This document shows positions 9,923 through 17,375 of a DNA stretch of 25,859 bases, in pieces. The stretch's first letter is position 1; each line of letters starts with the position of its first letter. Origin of the DNA: an uncultured Eubacteriales bacterium (lineage in GTDB: Bacteria; Bacillota; Clostridia; Oscillospirales; Oscillospiraceae). Location: positions 1 through 25,859 of the forward strand of contig CATJWA010000202.1 in the NCBI GenBank assembly GCA_949744025.1, in the 5' to 3' direction. The notes beneath the pieces were generated by a model that was given only the letters and a program-made list of their open reading frames with translations, was not told the DNA's origin and ran no database searches. Made by a program: the position numbers and the translations under genes.

Positions 9923-12480
9923 TCCTTGTAGTTATTTCCCGCAGAGCACGTCGCCGTCACCTTGACAGCCGTGTTCACGTCCTTCACGGTGAGCAGTCCG
10001 CCCTGCGTGAGCGTGGTGTCCGTATTGCCCTCTATCTTCCAGGTAACTGTACTGCCGCCGGCGCCGCCCGTGGTTCCCAACTGTATGATGTCACCGTAGA
10101 GGACCTGCGCCTTAGTGCCCGTGATGGAGATTGTCTCCTGGTCCGCCTGCACAATTTCAAAGGTTTTGGTGCAGTTGCCCTGGAAATCGTAGTTGGAATT
10201 TGCCGCCGAAGCAATCGTGATGGTGTAGGTGTCCACATCCACCATATTGTTGCCCTTTGCACCGGTAATCGTCACCGTGTACTCATGCTGCGGGATGATA
10301 CGATTGTTGCCGTCGTAGACGGTAATTACAGGCTGCTGCTGGTTTCCGTTGTACGTGAACGTATCCGAGGACAGAGCAATTCTGGGATTTGTTACGGTGT
10401 TTTTCTCGATTTTCACCGCGTCCAGCCTTGCAGGGACCGTGTCGCTGTGGTTAGCGTCGCCCAGCACCTTCCAGTCAATGGTATACGTGCCGACCGCGGA
10501 AGCGGTGGGAATATCAGTGGAATAATTCCCGCCGTTCACCGAGTAGTACATTGTGCCGTCGCCTGAAGCGCCCGCGCTGACCAGCTCCTGAAGCTCGCCG
10601 TTGTATCGCAAACCGGTTTTCCCCCTCGGTGCCGTAACTGTCGGAGGCGCTTTTTCAATCACAAATGTCGCCGAGCCCGTCACAGTGTAGTTGCCGTTCA
10701 GCTTGTCGGTGATGCTGGCCGTGCCCTTACCGGCATTCGTGTTGTCGCTGTAGACGACGTTGTATTCGCCTTCGTCAATAACCGTGCTGCCGTCTTTGAC
10801 TACAACCCTGGGTTCTTTTGCGTTACCGTCGTAAGTGTAGCTTACAAGGGCAGCATCGCCGTCAAACAGCTCAATAGTGGGGTTATTCACAGTCTTGGGA
10901 GCAATAGTGACAGTCACCGAGCCAACGTCAGAGTCGCTGTGGTTGGCGTCGCCCTGCACCTTATAATGTACCGTGTAATCGCCGGCGTCAGTCTTGCCGG
11001 GTATGATTTCCTCATAGGTCCCATTCTCACCGTCCACAGAGTAAACCATCGTGCCGCCGTAAGCTTCGCCCTTGGTCACAAGCTTCTGGTCTCTGTTGCT
11101 GAAGGTGAGCGGCTCTCCCGCCGCCTCGGGGGCGGTGATAACCCTGGCCTGTTCTTCCTTAATCCCAAAAGTTTCGGTAACAGGTTCAGGCGTAAACGTG
11201 TAGTTGCCGCCGTCCTTTGCCGTGACGGTCACAGTCGCGGTGCCCACATTGATATTGTTGCTGTACGCAACCGCGTACTCGCCTGCTGGGATAATGTTGC
11301 CCCCGGCGTCTTTCACGGTAACGTCAGGCGTTTTTGCGCTACCGTCATAGACGTAAAAATATGTGCCGCCGTCCTCTTTCAGCCCCTCGCCGGACAGCTC
11401 GACCGTCACGGCAATATTCTTAGGCGTAATATCGCCCTTAACGGTGTCGGGATAGCTGACTGTGTACTTGCCGCTGTCATCCGCCTTTGTCGCGTTTGTG
11501 TCATCCAGCGTGACCGTCTTGCCTGTTCCGACGTTGGCATCGTCATACGCACCCGTCAGTCCGCTCAGCGTGAAGCTGTCCGCAGGGTCTACCAAATCGC
11601 CGTCCTTCACAGTCGCCGTGATGGCGGAATTGGCAACACTGGCATTGCCGTCGTAGACCTTCGGCGCAATCGTCACCTCCGCCACAACCGGCTTCGGCTT
11701 CACGGTAAAGGTCCAGGTATCACTGGCGGTTCCGTAGTTGGGAACAGTCCGCTCCGCCTTGACCGTGATGGACCCGACGTCCTTGACGGTGAGTACGCCC
11801 GTGGCCGCATTGATATTGGACTTGGCTCCGCCTGCCGCAATGCTCCACGCCACCGCCCCGTTTCCGGTTCCGCCGGTGGTTCCCAGTGTGCTGACCGTGT
11901 CTCCGTAGTAAACCTCAGCGGGCTGGCCGGTAATGTTTATCGCGACCTGGTCTGCCGGGACAATCTCAACCACAGCGGTGGCAGTAAATTCATAATTTCC
12001 GCCATTTGCGGCCTCTTTGCCAGTGATGGTCGCCGTGTATGTATCGACAACCCTCAATATGTCACTGTCCGCCTGATTCTTTGTACCCGCCCACGTTACC
12101 GTGTACTGGCCCTCATCCAGCACGAATGTGTCGTCCTTGACCGTAACCGTCGGTGCTTTCCTGCTGCCGTCGTATACATATGACGATTCCTGCACCGTAA
12201 TCGCGGGCGTGATCGGCTTGCGCAGGATTTCTACTCCGTCGATTTTAGTCGGCCCAACAGCATTATAGTTGCCGCTGCCCTCCACCTTATACCAGACATC
12301 ATAGCTGCCCGCGTCGGTGCCGGTGGGAATTGTTTCGTCGTATGGGCCGGTTTGGCTTGTCGTAAACAGGATTTTCGCCCCCACTGCCCTTTCGTCCACA
12401 GTGCCCGCCGTAACAAGCGCCTGCGCACTGCGGTTATACGTCGGCGTTGTAGCCGAGGGTGCAGCTTTGACTGGGTCGAT
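2265..12480 (-). repeat. Higher-order protein-domain repeat inside the giant surface gene (about 3.09 kb period)
   Basis: I sorted the domains by hand into four kinds. A is LTYTG...TVWYKVxGDxNH. B is YDG...IPAGEYTVSY...GNY. C is VYYGD...GGSG...W. D is KPVTAVVTA..YDG...TTASI. The order from the N-terminus is ABCD, (A lost)BABABCD, ABCD, ABABABCD, ABCD, ABABABCD, ABCD, A, cap. Approximate block edges on the plus strand are 12480, 11430, 9620, 8600, 6523, 5503, 3530 and 2513. The first B of every long block carries the same extra segment before YDG (GLKxD...YxYxYDG). Its YDG Asp codons lie at 11344, 8255 and 5168, which is 3,089 and 3,087 bases apart. The 3,089 interval contains the deletion, so restored periods are 1,030 and 1,029 codons. 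The copies are diverged in DNA, so this is an old duplication pattern. Confidence 0.85.
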
Positions 12481-14223
12481 TGCCTTTATGGTCAGTGACA
12501 GAAGCGGATTTGTTTCAGCCGCTGTATAGTTCTGGCTTTCCAGCAGGTACGCCTTAATCTCATACTCGCCCGCGTCGAGCGGCAGACCGTCCGTAAACTC
12601 CGTATCACCGGCTTTTCTATAGGAATACTGAATATACGGGTGCAGGTCCTCGATGTTGGGAGCTTTTATGGTGATGGTGATACTCGGCAGCTCATCTTCT
12701 ATCGTAGTGCGTCTGCCATCATATTCAAGTTCTTTTGCAGTCGCATCCCATTTAATCCCCGGCTTATCCTGCGCAACATGATAAGTCTTGATAAAGGTGC
12801 CATTGAATGTCTTGCCGGTCACGGTAACCGTTATCTCGCCGACGTCGGCGCGGGTCGTATGGCTCACCTCATAATCGGTATCTTTCGTCAGCTCGGTAGC
12901 GTTGTTCAGCTTAACCGTGAGAGTGACATCTGCCGTTTTATCGGTGCCATCATAGACCAGATCACCCAGCTTACTCTCGTCGACATCAATCGTGAGCGTA
13001 TTACCGCAATTTTTGTCACATGTTCCAATCCCGTTTTCATCAAAGGTAAACGTACACGCCTCTGACTCCTCCGCTGCGCAGTACTCACAAGTCCAGGTAT
13101 GCGTCGCAGCCCCCTCGTTGTGCGTGTAGCTCCCCTTTGAATGCTCCGTACACTCGCCAACCATGACCGCCGTAGCCGTTGCCATATCTGCCGGCAGAAT
13201 TGGATTGCGGTCTTTATCAAAAAAAGCGTACCCCTCTGCCAGCAGCTCGGCAAAATCACCGTCCACTGCCTGAATCGCGGCCTTTCCGCCAGTACTGACA
13301 TAAGTACCGGTGGACAGCTGCACCGTTGCGTCAGCGGCAACGTCCAGAGCATACGTTAAGCCGCGAATGACCGTGCCCTGCCCCGTGATGCTCAGGGAGC
13401 CGCCGGACTGGACCTCCACACCGGCGCCTTTTGTAGAGGTAACCTTTCCCATAAGCTGCAGCTCGCCCGTCGAGGTCACCTGTATGGCGTTTGACTGCGT
13501 TGCGGTTAAGGTAAACTCTTTTGTGTCCATCGTCAGGACCTTATCTACCACATACGGCGTGTCACGGCTTGTATCCTCGGTCAGTATATATTTGCCGTCG
13601 CTGTCGAGAGCATCGTAGCCCAGTACTTCAGCGTCCATCCCGTCTATACCGTCCAGCAGCGAAACACAGGGCGACAGGTCCACCTGCTGCTGTTCGTCCT
13701 CTGTCAGCTCGTCATACAGGGCGTAAATTTCGTCGAGCTGCGCCTGTACCTGCTCGCTGTTGTCCGCCGAAACGCTGTCCGGCAGCTTGCTTATCAGGTC
13801 TTCGATGGGACAAATCCGGCAGACGAACTCGCAGGGTGCTCCGGGATTTTCCGGAACGTATCCGCAGCTGTCGTCGTGCTCATGTGTGCAGGACAGCACT
13901 CGGGTGACGCAGCCGCTGTCCTCTGTACACGTATGCGTACACAAATCCGGAGCATCCGCCTCGGTATTGTCATCCGTGGTTGGATAACACTCGGCCGTAT
14001 GCTCGTGAATACATTCCGTTTCTGTCGTATAGCAACCACTGTCGTGGTTATGAGTACATTCCTGTTCCAATACCGGAGAAACATACCCACACTCATCCGT
14101 ATGCTCCGGATGATGTGGGCACAGCCCGCCGTCTGTCCCCGCGTCAGCAGCCAATGCCCACACGGGGCACAGGTTCAGGCACAAAGCCAGAGTGATGATG
14201 AAACTAAGTACTCTGCGTTTCAT
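9880..14223 (-). CDS. Giant S-layer-anchored repeat surface protein, N-terminal part with signal peptide (frame ends at the frameshift)
   Basis: I start it at the ATG of MKRRVLSF (14223-14221), with GGGAGG eight bases upstream; an in-frame ATG seven codons earlier precedes that ribosome binding site. Residues 1-25 form a Sec signal peptide (MKRR, hydrophobic core, then VWALA before ADAG). Residues 35-138 are Cys/His-rich with repeated C-x-H-x-H-type units (CTHNHDSGCY, CIHEHTAECY, CTHEHDDSCGY). About 140-195 is an acidic, probably helical linker. About 205-345 has short Gly/Thr/Val repeats (GGSLSITGQGTV, ATVQLSTGTYVSTGG) typical of beta-helix folds. A second Cys/His cluster lies at about 358-406 (HTWTCEYC, TCDKNCG). 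Repeat domains start at about 410. The frame is natural to residue 1434 (NNYKE). After that come 13 residues of out-of-frame Pro/Arg-rich sequence, while the expected continuation lies in the frame of 920-9922. The two frames together would encode about 4,434 residues. Confidence 0.9.
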   Translation of the reverse strand: MKRRVLSFIITLALCLNLCPVWALAADAGTDGGLCPHHPEHTDECGYVSPVLEQECTHNHDSGCYTTETECIHEHTAECYPTTDDNTEADAPDLCTHTCTEDSGCVTRVLSCTHEHDDSCGYVPENPGAPCEFVCRICPIEDLISKLPDSVSADNSEQVQAQLDEIYALYDELTEDEQQQVDLSPCVSLLDGIDGMDAEVLGYDALDSDGKYILTEDTSRDTPYVVDKVLTMDTKEFTLTATQSNAIQVTSTGELQLMGKVTSTKGAGVEVQSGGSLSITGQGTVIRGLTYALDVAADATVQLSTGTYVSTGGKAAIQAVDGDFAELLAEGYAFFDKDRNPILPADMATATAVMVGECTEHSKGSYTHNEGAATHTWTCEYCAAEESEACTFTFDENGIGTCDKNCGNTLTIDVDESKLGDLVYDGTDKTADVTLTVKLNNATELTKDTDYEVSHTTRADVGEITVTVTGKTFNGTFIKTYHVAQDKPGIKWDATAKELEYDGRRTTIEDELPSITITIKAPNIEDLHPYIQYSYRKAGDTEFTDGLPLDAGEYEIKAYLLESQNYTAAETNPLLSLTIKAIDPVKAAPSATTPTYNRSAQALVTAGTVDERAVGAKILFTTSQTGPYDETIPTGTDAGSYDVWYKVEGSGNYNAVGPTKIDGVEILRKPITPAITVQESSYVYDGSRKAPTVTVKDDTFVLDEGQYTVTWAGTKNQADSDILRVVDTYTATITGKEAANGGNYEFTATAVVEIVPADQVAINITGQPAEVYYGDTVSTLGTTGGTGNGAVAWSIAAGGAKSNINAATGVLTVKDVGSITVKAERTVPNYGTASDTWTFTVKPKPVVAEVTIAPKVYDGNASVANSAITATVKDGDLVDPADSFTLSGLTGAYDDANVGTGKTVTLDDTNATKADDSGKYTVSYPDTVKGDITPKNIAVTVELSGEGLKEDGGTYFYVYDGSAKTPDVTVKDAGGNIIPAGEYAVAYSNNINVGTATVTVTAKDGGNYTFTPEPVTETFGIKEEQARVITAPEAAGEPLTFSNRDQKLVTKGEAYGGTMVYSVDGENGTYEEIIPGKTDAGDYTVHYKVQGDANHSDSDVGSVTVTIAPKTVNNPTIELFDGDAALVSYTYDGNAKEPRVVVKDGSTVIDEGEYNVVYSDNTNAGKGTASITDKLNGNYTVTGSATFVIEKAPPTVTAPRGKTGLRYNGELQELVSAGASGDGTMYYSVNGGNYSTDIPTASAVGTYTIDWKVLGDANHSDTVPARLDAVKIEKNTVTNPRIALSSDTFTYNGNQQQPVITVYDGNNRIIPQHEYTVTITGAKGNNMVDVDTYTITIASAANSNYDFQGNCTKTFEIVQADQETISITGTKAQVLYGDIIQLGTTGGAGGSTVTWKIEGNTDTTLTQGGLLTVKDVNTAVKVTATCSAGNNYKECPPPGSLPRRRNR

Positions 14224-14289
14224 GCTATAACCTCCCAAGCTCATGATGAAGCTGTGTCCAGTGCACAGTCCTCCATAGTATCATTTTAA

Positions 14290-14318
14290 ATTTTACCACC
14301 AAAACAGTAAATTGTCTA
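14290..14318 (-). promoter_or_regulatory. Promoter of the giant surface-protein gene
   Basis: On the minus strand, TAGACA (14318-14313) is followed after 17 bases by TAAAAT (14295-14290), a good sigma-A type pair about 70 bases upstream of the ATG at 14223. An imperfect operator-like dyad, ACAGTA-7-TACTGT, spans 14304-14322 and overlaps the -35 element. The promoter is inferred from base pattern and position only. Confidence 0.6.
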
Positions 14319-14571
14319 CTGTTGAAACAACGATTTTAAATAGGCACAAAACCGCTATGCCAATGCAGGTTACGCTGTAGCTCCACTCCGCGGCTCCCTT
14401 TTACCTTTCATGTTGCCAATGCTCAGCTTTCATCACATTTTTATCCGACCATAGCACTGTATTTGTTGCAATTTACGGAGCTCTCTGTAAGGGTTTGTTT
14501 GTGCTTCAACCGCGACATCAGGTACGTTGATGTCGCGATTTGGCTGGGGCACATCAAATTCATCCTGCAAA

Positions 14572-14602
14572 GGAATGAGGCCGCATATTGCGGCCTCATT
14601 CC
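14572..14602. terminator. Hairpin after the radical SAM gene, probable terminator
   Basis: A perfect 14-bp GC-rich stem (14572-14585 with 14589-14602) with a three-base loop begins 18 bases past the radical SAM stop codon. Read leftwards (minus strand) it is followed by only three U, so termination in that direction may be incomplete. Read on the plus strand a T5 run follows a few bases after the stem, but no plus-strand gene leads into it. Confidence 0.6.
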
Positions 14603-14619
14603 CACCTTTTTGCTGGTCA

Positions 14620-15495
14620 TTACCCGTGCATATGCGCTTTTATGGTACGTCTGGTACTTGCGCGGGAGATTTCCTCGTCAAGCATTTTCAAAAAACACGG
14701 AGTGTCCGCGTCTATTGTGCCCTTTAGCGGGAGCAGATTTGACGGATGATTCGCGGTAAAATGAGTGTCCCTGAGCGTGAGCAGCCGGAGCAGCTCGCGC
14801 GTCTCCTGCAAGGACTCGCGGGGAGACTGCACTGCCATTTTTCCGGTCATGATATCCTCATACATCGGGGTATTGTACATTGGCATATATGTCATAACCG
14901 AAAGATGCTGCGGCTGCATCCGGTTGAGAAGCCGCGCCGTCAGGGCCGCATTGCGCAGATACGCCTCGCCTCCGCCTTCAAGTCCGGCAATTACCGTGAC
15001 CCACAGGTCAAATCCGGCCTCGCGCAGAGCCAGACCCGCACGAAGCATTCCCTCGGCATCCACTCCCTTTTTCACCCTCGCGAGCAGCTCGCTGTCTCCG
15101 GTTTCCACTCCGAGATATACACGGTTTAACCCCGCGCCGCACAGCCTGCGCAGCTCCTTTGGAGTCTTTTTCATGCTGCTTACCGGTCCTGCATAGCTGG
15201 TTACGCGGCGCAGCCTTGGAAAAGCCGCTTTAATGCGCCTGAGCACCGCAAGCAGATAATCCATTGGCAGCACTATCGCGTCTCCGTCACAGAGAAAAAC
15301 TGTCTCTGTCTGTGGATAAAGGACACTCGCCCTGTTTATATCCTCTATTACATAGTCGAGCGGTTTTACACGAAAGCTTTTATTTTTGTACGCCTCGCAG
15401 AAGGTACACTCATTATAGCTGCATCCGACAGTGCATTGGAGAAGATAGCTTTTCCACTCACCCGGCGGGCGATAGATTGTCCCCTCGTACCTCAA
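14620..15495 (-). CDS. Radical SAM protein (COG1032-like, GCSYNxCTFC family)
   Basis: A protein of 291 residues. The iron-sulfur/SAM motif near the N-terminus is CTVGCSYNECTFC (Cys at 21, 25, 30, 33). The last three give C-x4-C-x2-C instead of the textbook CxxxCxxC, and from memory a GCS-N-x-C-F-C spacing occurs in one stand-alone radical SAM family of anaerobes. A TIM-barrel pattern follows (VFLCDGDAIVL, VYLGVETGDSELL, VTVIAGLEGGG). There is no B12 domain or second cluster domain. The start is TTG at 15495-15493 with AAGGTGAG in front; the frame has a stop just upstream, so no ATG alternative exists. The TTG overlaps the TGA of the DUF951 gene, implying translational coupling in the rarA operon. 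The substrate is unknown. Confidence 0.85.
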   Translation of the reverse strand: MRYEGTIYRPPGEWKSYLLQCTVGCSYNECTFCEAYKNKSFRVKPLDYVIEDINRASVLYPQTETVFLCDGDAIVLPMDYLLAVLRRIKAAFPRLRRVTSYAGPVSSMKKTPKELRRLCGAGLNRVYLGVETGDSELLARVKKGVDAEGMLRAGLALREAGFDLWVTVIAGLEGGGEAYLRNAALTARLLNRMQPQHLSVMTYMPMYNTPMYEDIMTGKMAVQSPRESLQETRELLRLLTLRDTHFTANHPSNLLPLKGTIDADTPCFLKMLDEEISRASTRRTIKAHMHG

Positions 15496-15683
15496 CGGCT
15501 CTCACCTTGCCTCTCTACACCGCGGATATTGCGCTCAAACTTCGAGCGCGCTCCCATAACCTCGTGTCCGCAGCCGCAGCAGCGCAGACGGAAGTCTGCT
15601 CCTATGCGCCGTACCTCCCAGCGGCAGCTTCCGCATGGGTGGCTTTTCTTCATCGTGAGTATATCGCCGACCTGTATATCCAT
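15492..15683 (-). CDS. DUF951 family small protein
   Basis: A 63-residue protein that fits DUF951, a short Firmicutes family of unknown biochemical role. The family pattern is clear: MDIQVGDILTMKKSHPCGS, then WEVRRIGADFRLRC, CGCGHEVM and a RSKFE segment. Cysteines in HPCGSC and RCCGCGH could bind a metal, which is inference. The start ATG at 15683-15681 has GGGAGG shortly upstream, inside the last codons of rarA, and only three bases separate it from the rarA stop. Its own stop overlaps the start of the radical SAM gene. It is the middle gene of a three-gene operon. Confidence 0.88.
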   Translation of the reverse strand: MDIQVGDILTMKKSHPCGSCRWEVRRIGADFRLRCCGCGHEVMGARSKFERNIRGVERQGESR

Positions 15684-15686
15684 GTC

Positions 15687-16955
15687 CTACTCCCTCCCGC
15701 CTTTTATGGCCTCCCAATACCGGCGGGCGGCCTGCTCGGTCTTGTTCTCACCGTATTTGTAGTAATGCCGGTTCTTCAGCTCGTCCGGCATATACTGCTG
15801 CTGCACCCAGTGATTTGGATAGTCGTGCGGATAGAGATATCCCTGCTCGCGCTCAAAACCCGTGCCGTCGGCGTGGACGTTTTGCAGCTCGCGCGGGATA
15901 CCGCCGGTCCTGCCGGCGCGCACATCAGCCAAAGCCGTGTCTATGGCAATGACGCCGCTGTTTGATTTGGGCGCGGTGGCCAGCAGTATCACCGCGTCGG
16001 CAAGCGGCAGGCGCGCCTCGGGCATACCTAATTGAAGCGCGCTGTCCACACACGCTTTCACTATCGGTATTGCCTGGGGATAGGCCATTCCTATATCCTC
16101 ACAGGCCGAGCATAGTATACGCCGGCAGGCTGATAACAGGTCCCCCGCCTCGAGCAGGCGCGCCAGATAGTGTATGGCCGCGTCGACATCCGAGCCGCGC
16201 AGGGATTTCATCAGAGCCGAGAGAATGTCAAAATGCGCATCCCCATCGCGGTCATACCGCATCGCGCTGCGCTGGGAAATTTCCTTCGCGTCGTCGAGTG
16301 TGAGCTGCACCTCGCCGTCCCTTCGCCGTGCCGCGGCAAAAAGCAGCTCAACAGTATTCATCGCCTTGCGCACGTCGCCGCCGCAGGCAGCGGCGATATA
16401 TGCCGTCACTCCCTGCTCGGTGTTCGCCCGCTCGCCGTCGCGCTCACACAGATAGTCTATCGCGCGCAGAACGGCAGTCTCCGCGTCCTCGGCGGAAATG
16501 GGCTTAAACTCAAACACGGTGCTTCGGCTCAGTATAGCGTTAAACACGCAGAAATAGGGGTTTTCAGTGGTGGACGCAATAAGCGTTATCTTTCCATTCT
16601 CTATAAATTCAAGCAGAGATTGCTGCTGCTTTTTGTTGAAATACTGTATCTCATCGAGGTAAAGCAGAACCCCGTCCGGCGTCAGGAGCGTGTCGAGCTC
16701 CTCGATAATCTCCTTTATATCGGCAATCCCTGCGGTAGTTGCATTGAGCTTACGCAGCGTGCGGTTTGTGCAGCTTGCTATAATCCGCGCGGCCGTGGTC
16801 TTGCCCGTGCCGGAGGGACCGTAGAAAATCATGTTTGGTATCTTGCCGCTGCTGACAATACGTCGGAGCATACCGTCGTTTCCGAGTATGTGCCGCTGTC
16901 CCACCATCTCGTCAAGCGTCTGCGGACGTATCTCGTCCGCCAGTGGTCTGTACAT
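15687..16955 (-). CDS. rarA: Replication-associated recombination protein A (RarA/MgsA), AAA+ ATPase
   Basis: At 422 residues this is full length for the family. RarA is a clamp-loader-like AAA+ ATPase that acts at stalled or blocked replication forks in the cytoplasm. Visible motifs are the family opening PLADEIRPQTLDEMVGQ (4-20), Walker A GPSGTGKT (46-53), Walker B LLYLDEI (about 97-103), sensor 1 STTEN (128-132) and ILSRS with a likely arginine finger (144). The C-terminal part has the conserved SAMRYDRDGDAHFD, DVDAAIHYLARLLEAGD and GYLYPHDYPNHWVQQQYMP segments that distinguish RarA from RuvB and DnaX. The start ATG has GGAGG eight bases upstream. It is first in the rarA - DUF951 - radical SAM operon. 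Confidence 0.96.
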   Translation of the reverse strand: MYRPLADEIRPQTLDEMVGQRHILGNDGMLRRIVSSGKIPNMIFYGPSGTGKTTAARIIASCTNRTLRKLNATTAGIADIKEIIEELDTLLTPDGVLLYLDEIQYFNKKQQQSLLEFIENGKITLIASTTENPYFCVFNAILSRSTVFEFKPISAEDAETAVLRAIDYLCERDGERANTEQGVTAYIAAACGGDVRKAMNTVELLFAAARRRDGEVQLTLDDAKEISQRSAMRYDRDGDAHFDILSALMKSLRGSDVDAAIHYLARLLEAGDLLSACRRILCSACEDIGMAYPQAIPIVKACVDSALQLGMPEARLPLADAVILLATAPKSNSGVIAIDTALADVRAGRTGGIPRELQNVHADGTGFEREQGYLYPHDYPNHWVQQQYMPDELKNRHYYKYGENKTEQAARRYWEAIKGGRE

Positions 16956-16993
16956 CTTAGCCGCCTCCGTTTCACCTGTATCTACAGTTTACA

Positions 16994-17022
16994 ATTATAG
17001 CCTATAGTGGGCATCAATTCAA
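16994..17022 (-). promoter_or_regulatory. Promoter of the rarA operon
   Basis: On the minus strand TTGAAT (17022-17017), a 17-base spacer and a perfect TATAAT (16999-16994) lie about 40 bases upstream of the rarA ATG. It points away from the FMN-riboswitch promoter at 17131. Confidence 0.75.
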
Positions 17023-17130
17023 GCTCTGCTCCCGTCCATTGTGCATAGCAGGCGAAAATGGCAACAAGCTTTTGTCGAAACCGCTGTAATTTATTATAGC
17101 ATACCGGCCAATACATAGCAACTGTGCTAA

Positions 17131-17159
17131 TTGACAAAGGGAGGAGGCTGTAATAAACT
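17131..17159 (+). promoter_or_regulatory. Promoter for the FMN riboswitch - ribU transcript
   Basis: A perfect TTGACA (17131-17136), a 17-base spacer and TAAACT (17154-17159) place transcription start near 17166, about 15 bases before the riboswitch P1 helix. The GGGAGGAGG inside the spacer is not followed by a usable start codon. Confidence 0.7.
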
Positions 17160-17181
17160 AAGGATAAAGCAAAACTGAAAA

Positions 17182-17296
17182 GTGTCTTTGGGGCAGGGTG
17201 AAATTCCCGACCGATGGTTACAGTCCATGAACCTCTTTTGAGGCCGAAACGGTGAGATTCCGTTACCGACGGTACAGTCCGGATGGGAAAAGACAT
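17182..17296 (+). promoter_or_regulatory. FMN riboswitch (RFN element)
   Basis: The conserved core of the FMN aptamer is present in order: GGGGCAGGGTGAAATTCCC, GACCGATGGTTACAGTCC, GGTGAGATTCCG, CCGACGGTACAGTCCGGATG, and GGGAAAAGACA at the end. P1 pairs GTGTCTT (17182-17188) with AAGACAT (17290-17296). The element senses FMN and normally switches off riboflavin synthesis or transport. Here it precedes ribU, with an intrinsic terminator 80 bases downstream, so control is probably by transcription attenuation. Confidence 0.96.
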
Positions 17297-17375
17297 AGGC
17301 TGTGTTTTTTGCGGCGTCCGCTTGTTGGATGCGGCTTTGCCGTGAGAATGCTCAGTTTTATATCTTGATTTTAAT

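Larger units (their letters stand above)
14224..14619. other. Intergenic region between the giant surface gene and the radical SAM gene
   Basis: This 396-base stretch has no supported gene. It holds the promoter at 14290-14318, an inverted repeat at 14511-14537 (10-bp arms CGCGACATCA / TGATGTCGCG, 7-base loop) and a hairpin at 14572-14602. The part between about 14340 and 14505 shows nothing I can name. Short open frames across it have no ribosome binding site and no family features. Confidence 0.6.

Noticed and set aside
9880..9925. Programmed -1 ribosomal frameshifting joining the two halves of the surface gene
   Set aside because: There is no X-XXY-YYZ slippery heptamer at the junction (the local bases are AAGGAGTGTCC) and no obvious pseudoknot right after it. 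A simple one-base deletion or sequence error explains the pattern better.
803..12183. Many long plus-strand open frames opposite the giant gene (for example 803-1744, 3221-4312, 6002-7288, 8783-9931, 10939-12183)
   Set aside because: They lie antisense to the clearly coding repeat array, have no consistent ribosome binding sites, read as His/Arg/Val-rich sequence that repeats only because the sense strand repeats, and match no family.
2265..12480. CRISPR array or DNA-level satellite as the cause of the repetition
   Set aside because: Repeat units are 240-290 bases of coding DNA, diverged in sequence and conserved as protein motifs, with no short identical repeats and unique spacers.
14340..14505. 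A small gene or known riboswitch upstream of the giant surface gene
   Set aside because: No ribosome binding site with a sensible frame and no recognisable aptamer core was found; only the promoter and hairpins listed elsewhere could be supported.
16982..17296. Minus-strand frame of 104 codons over the FMN riboswitch
   Set aside because: It is antisense to a highly conserved aptamer, lacks family features, and spans the rarA promoter.
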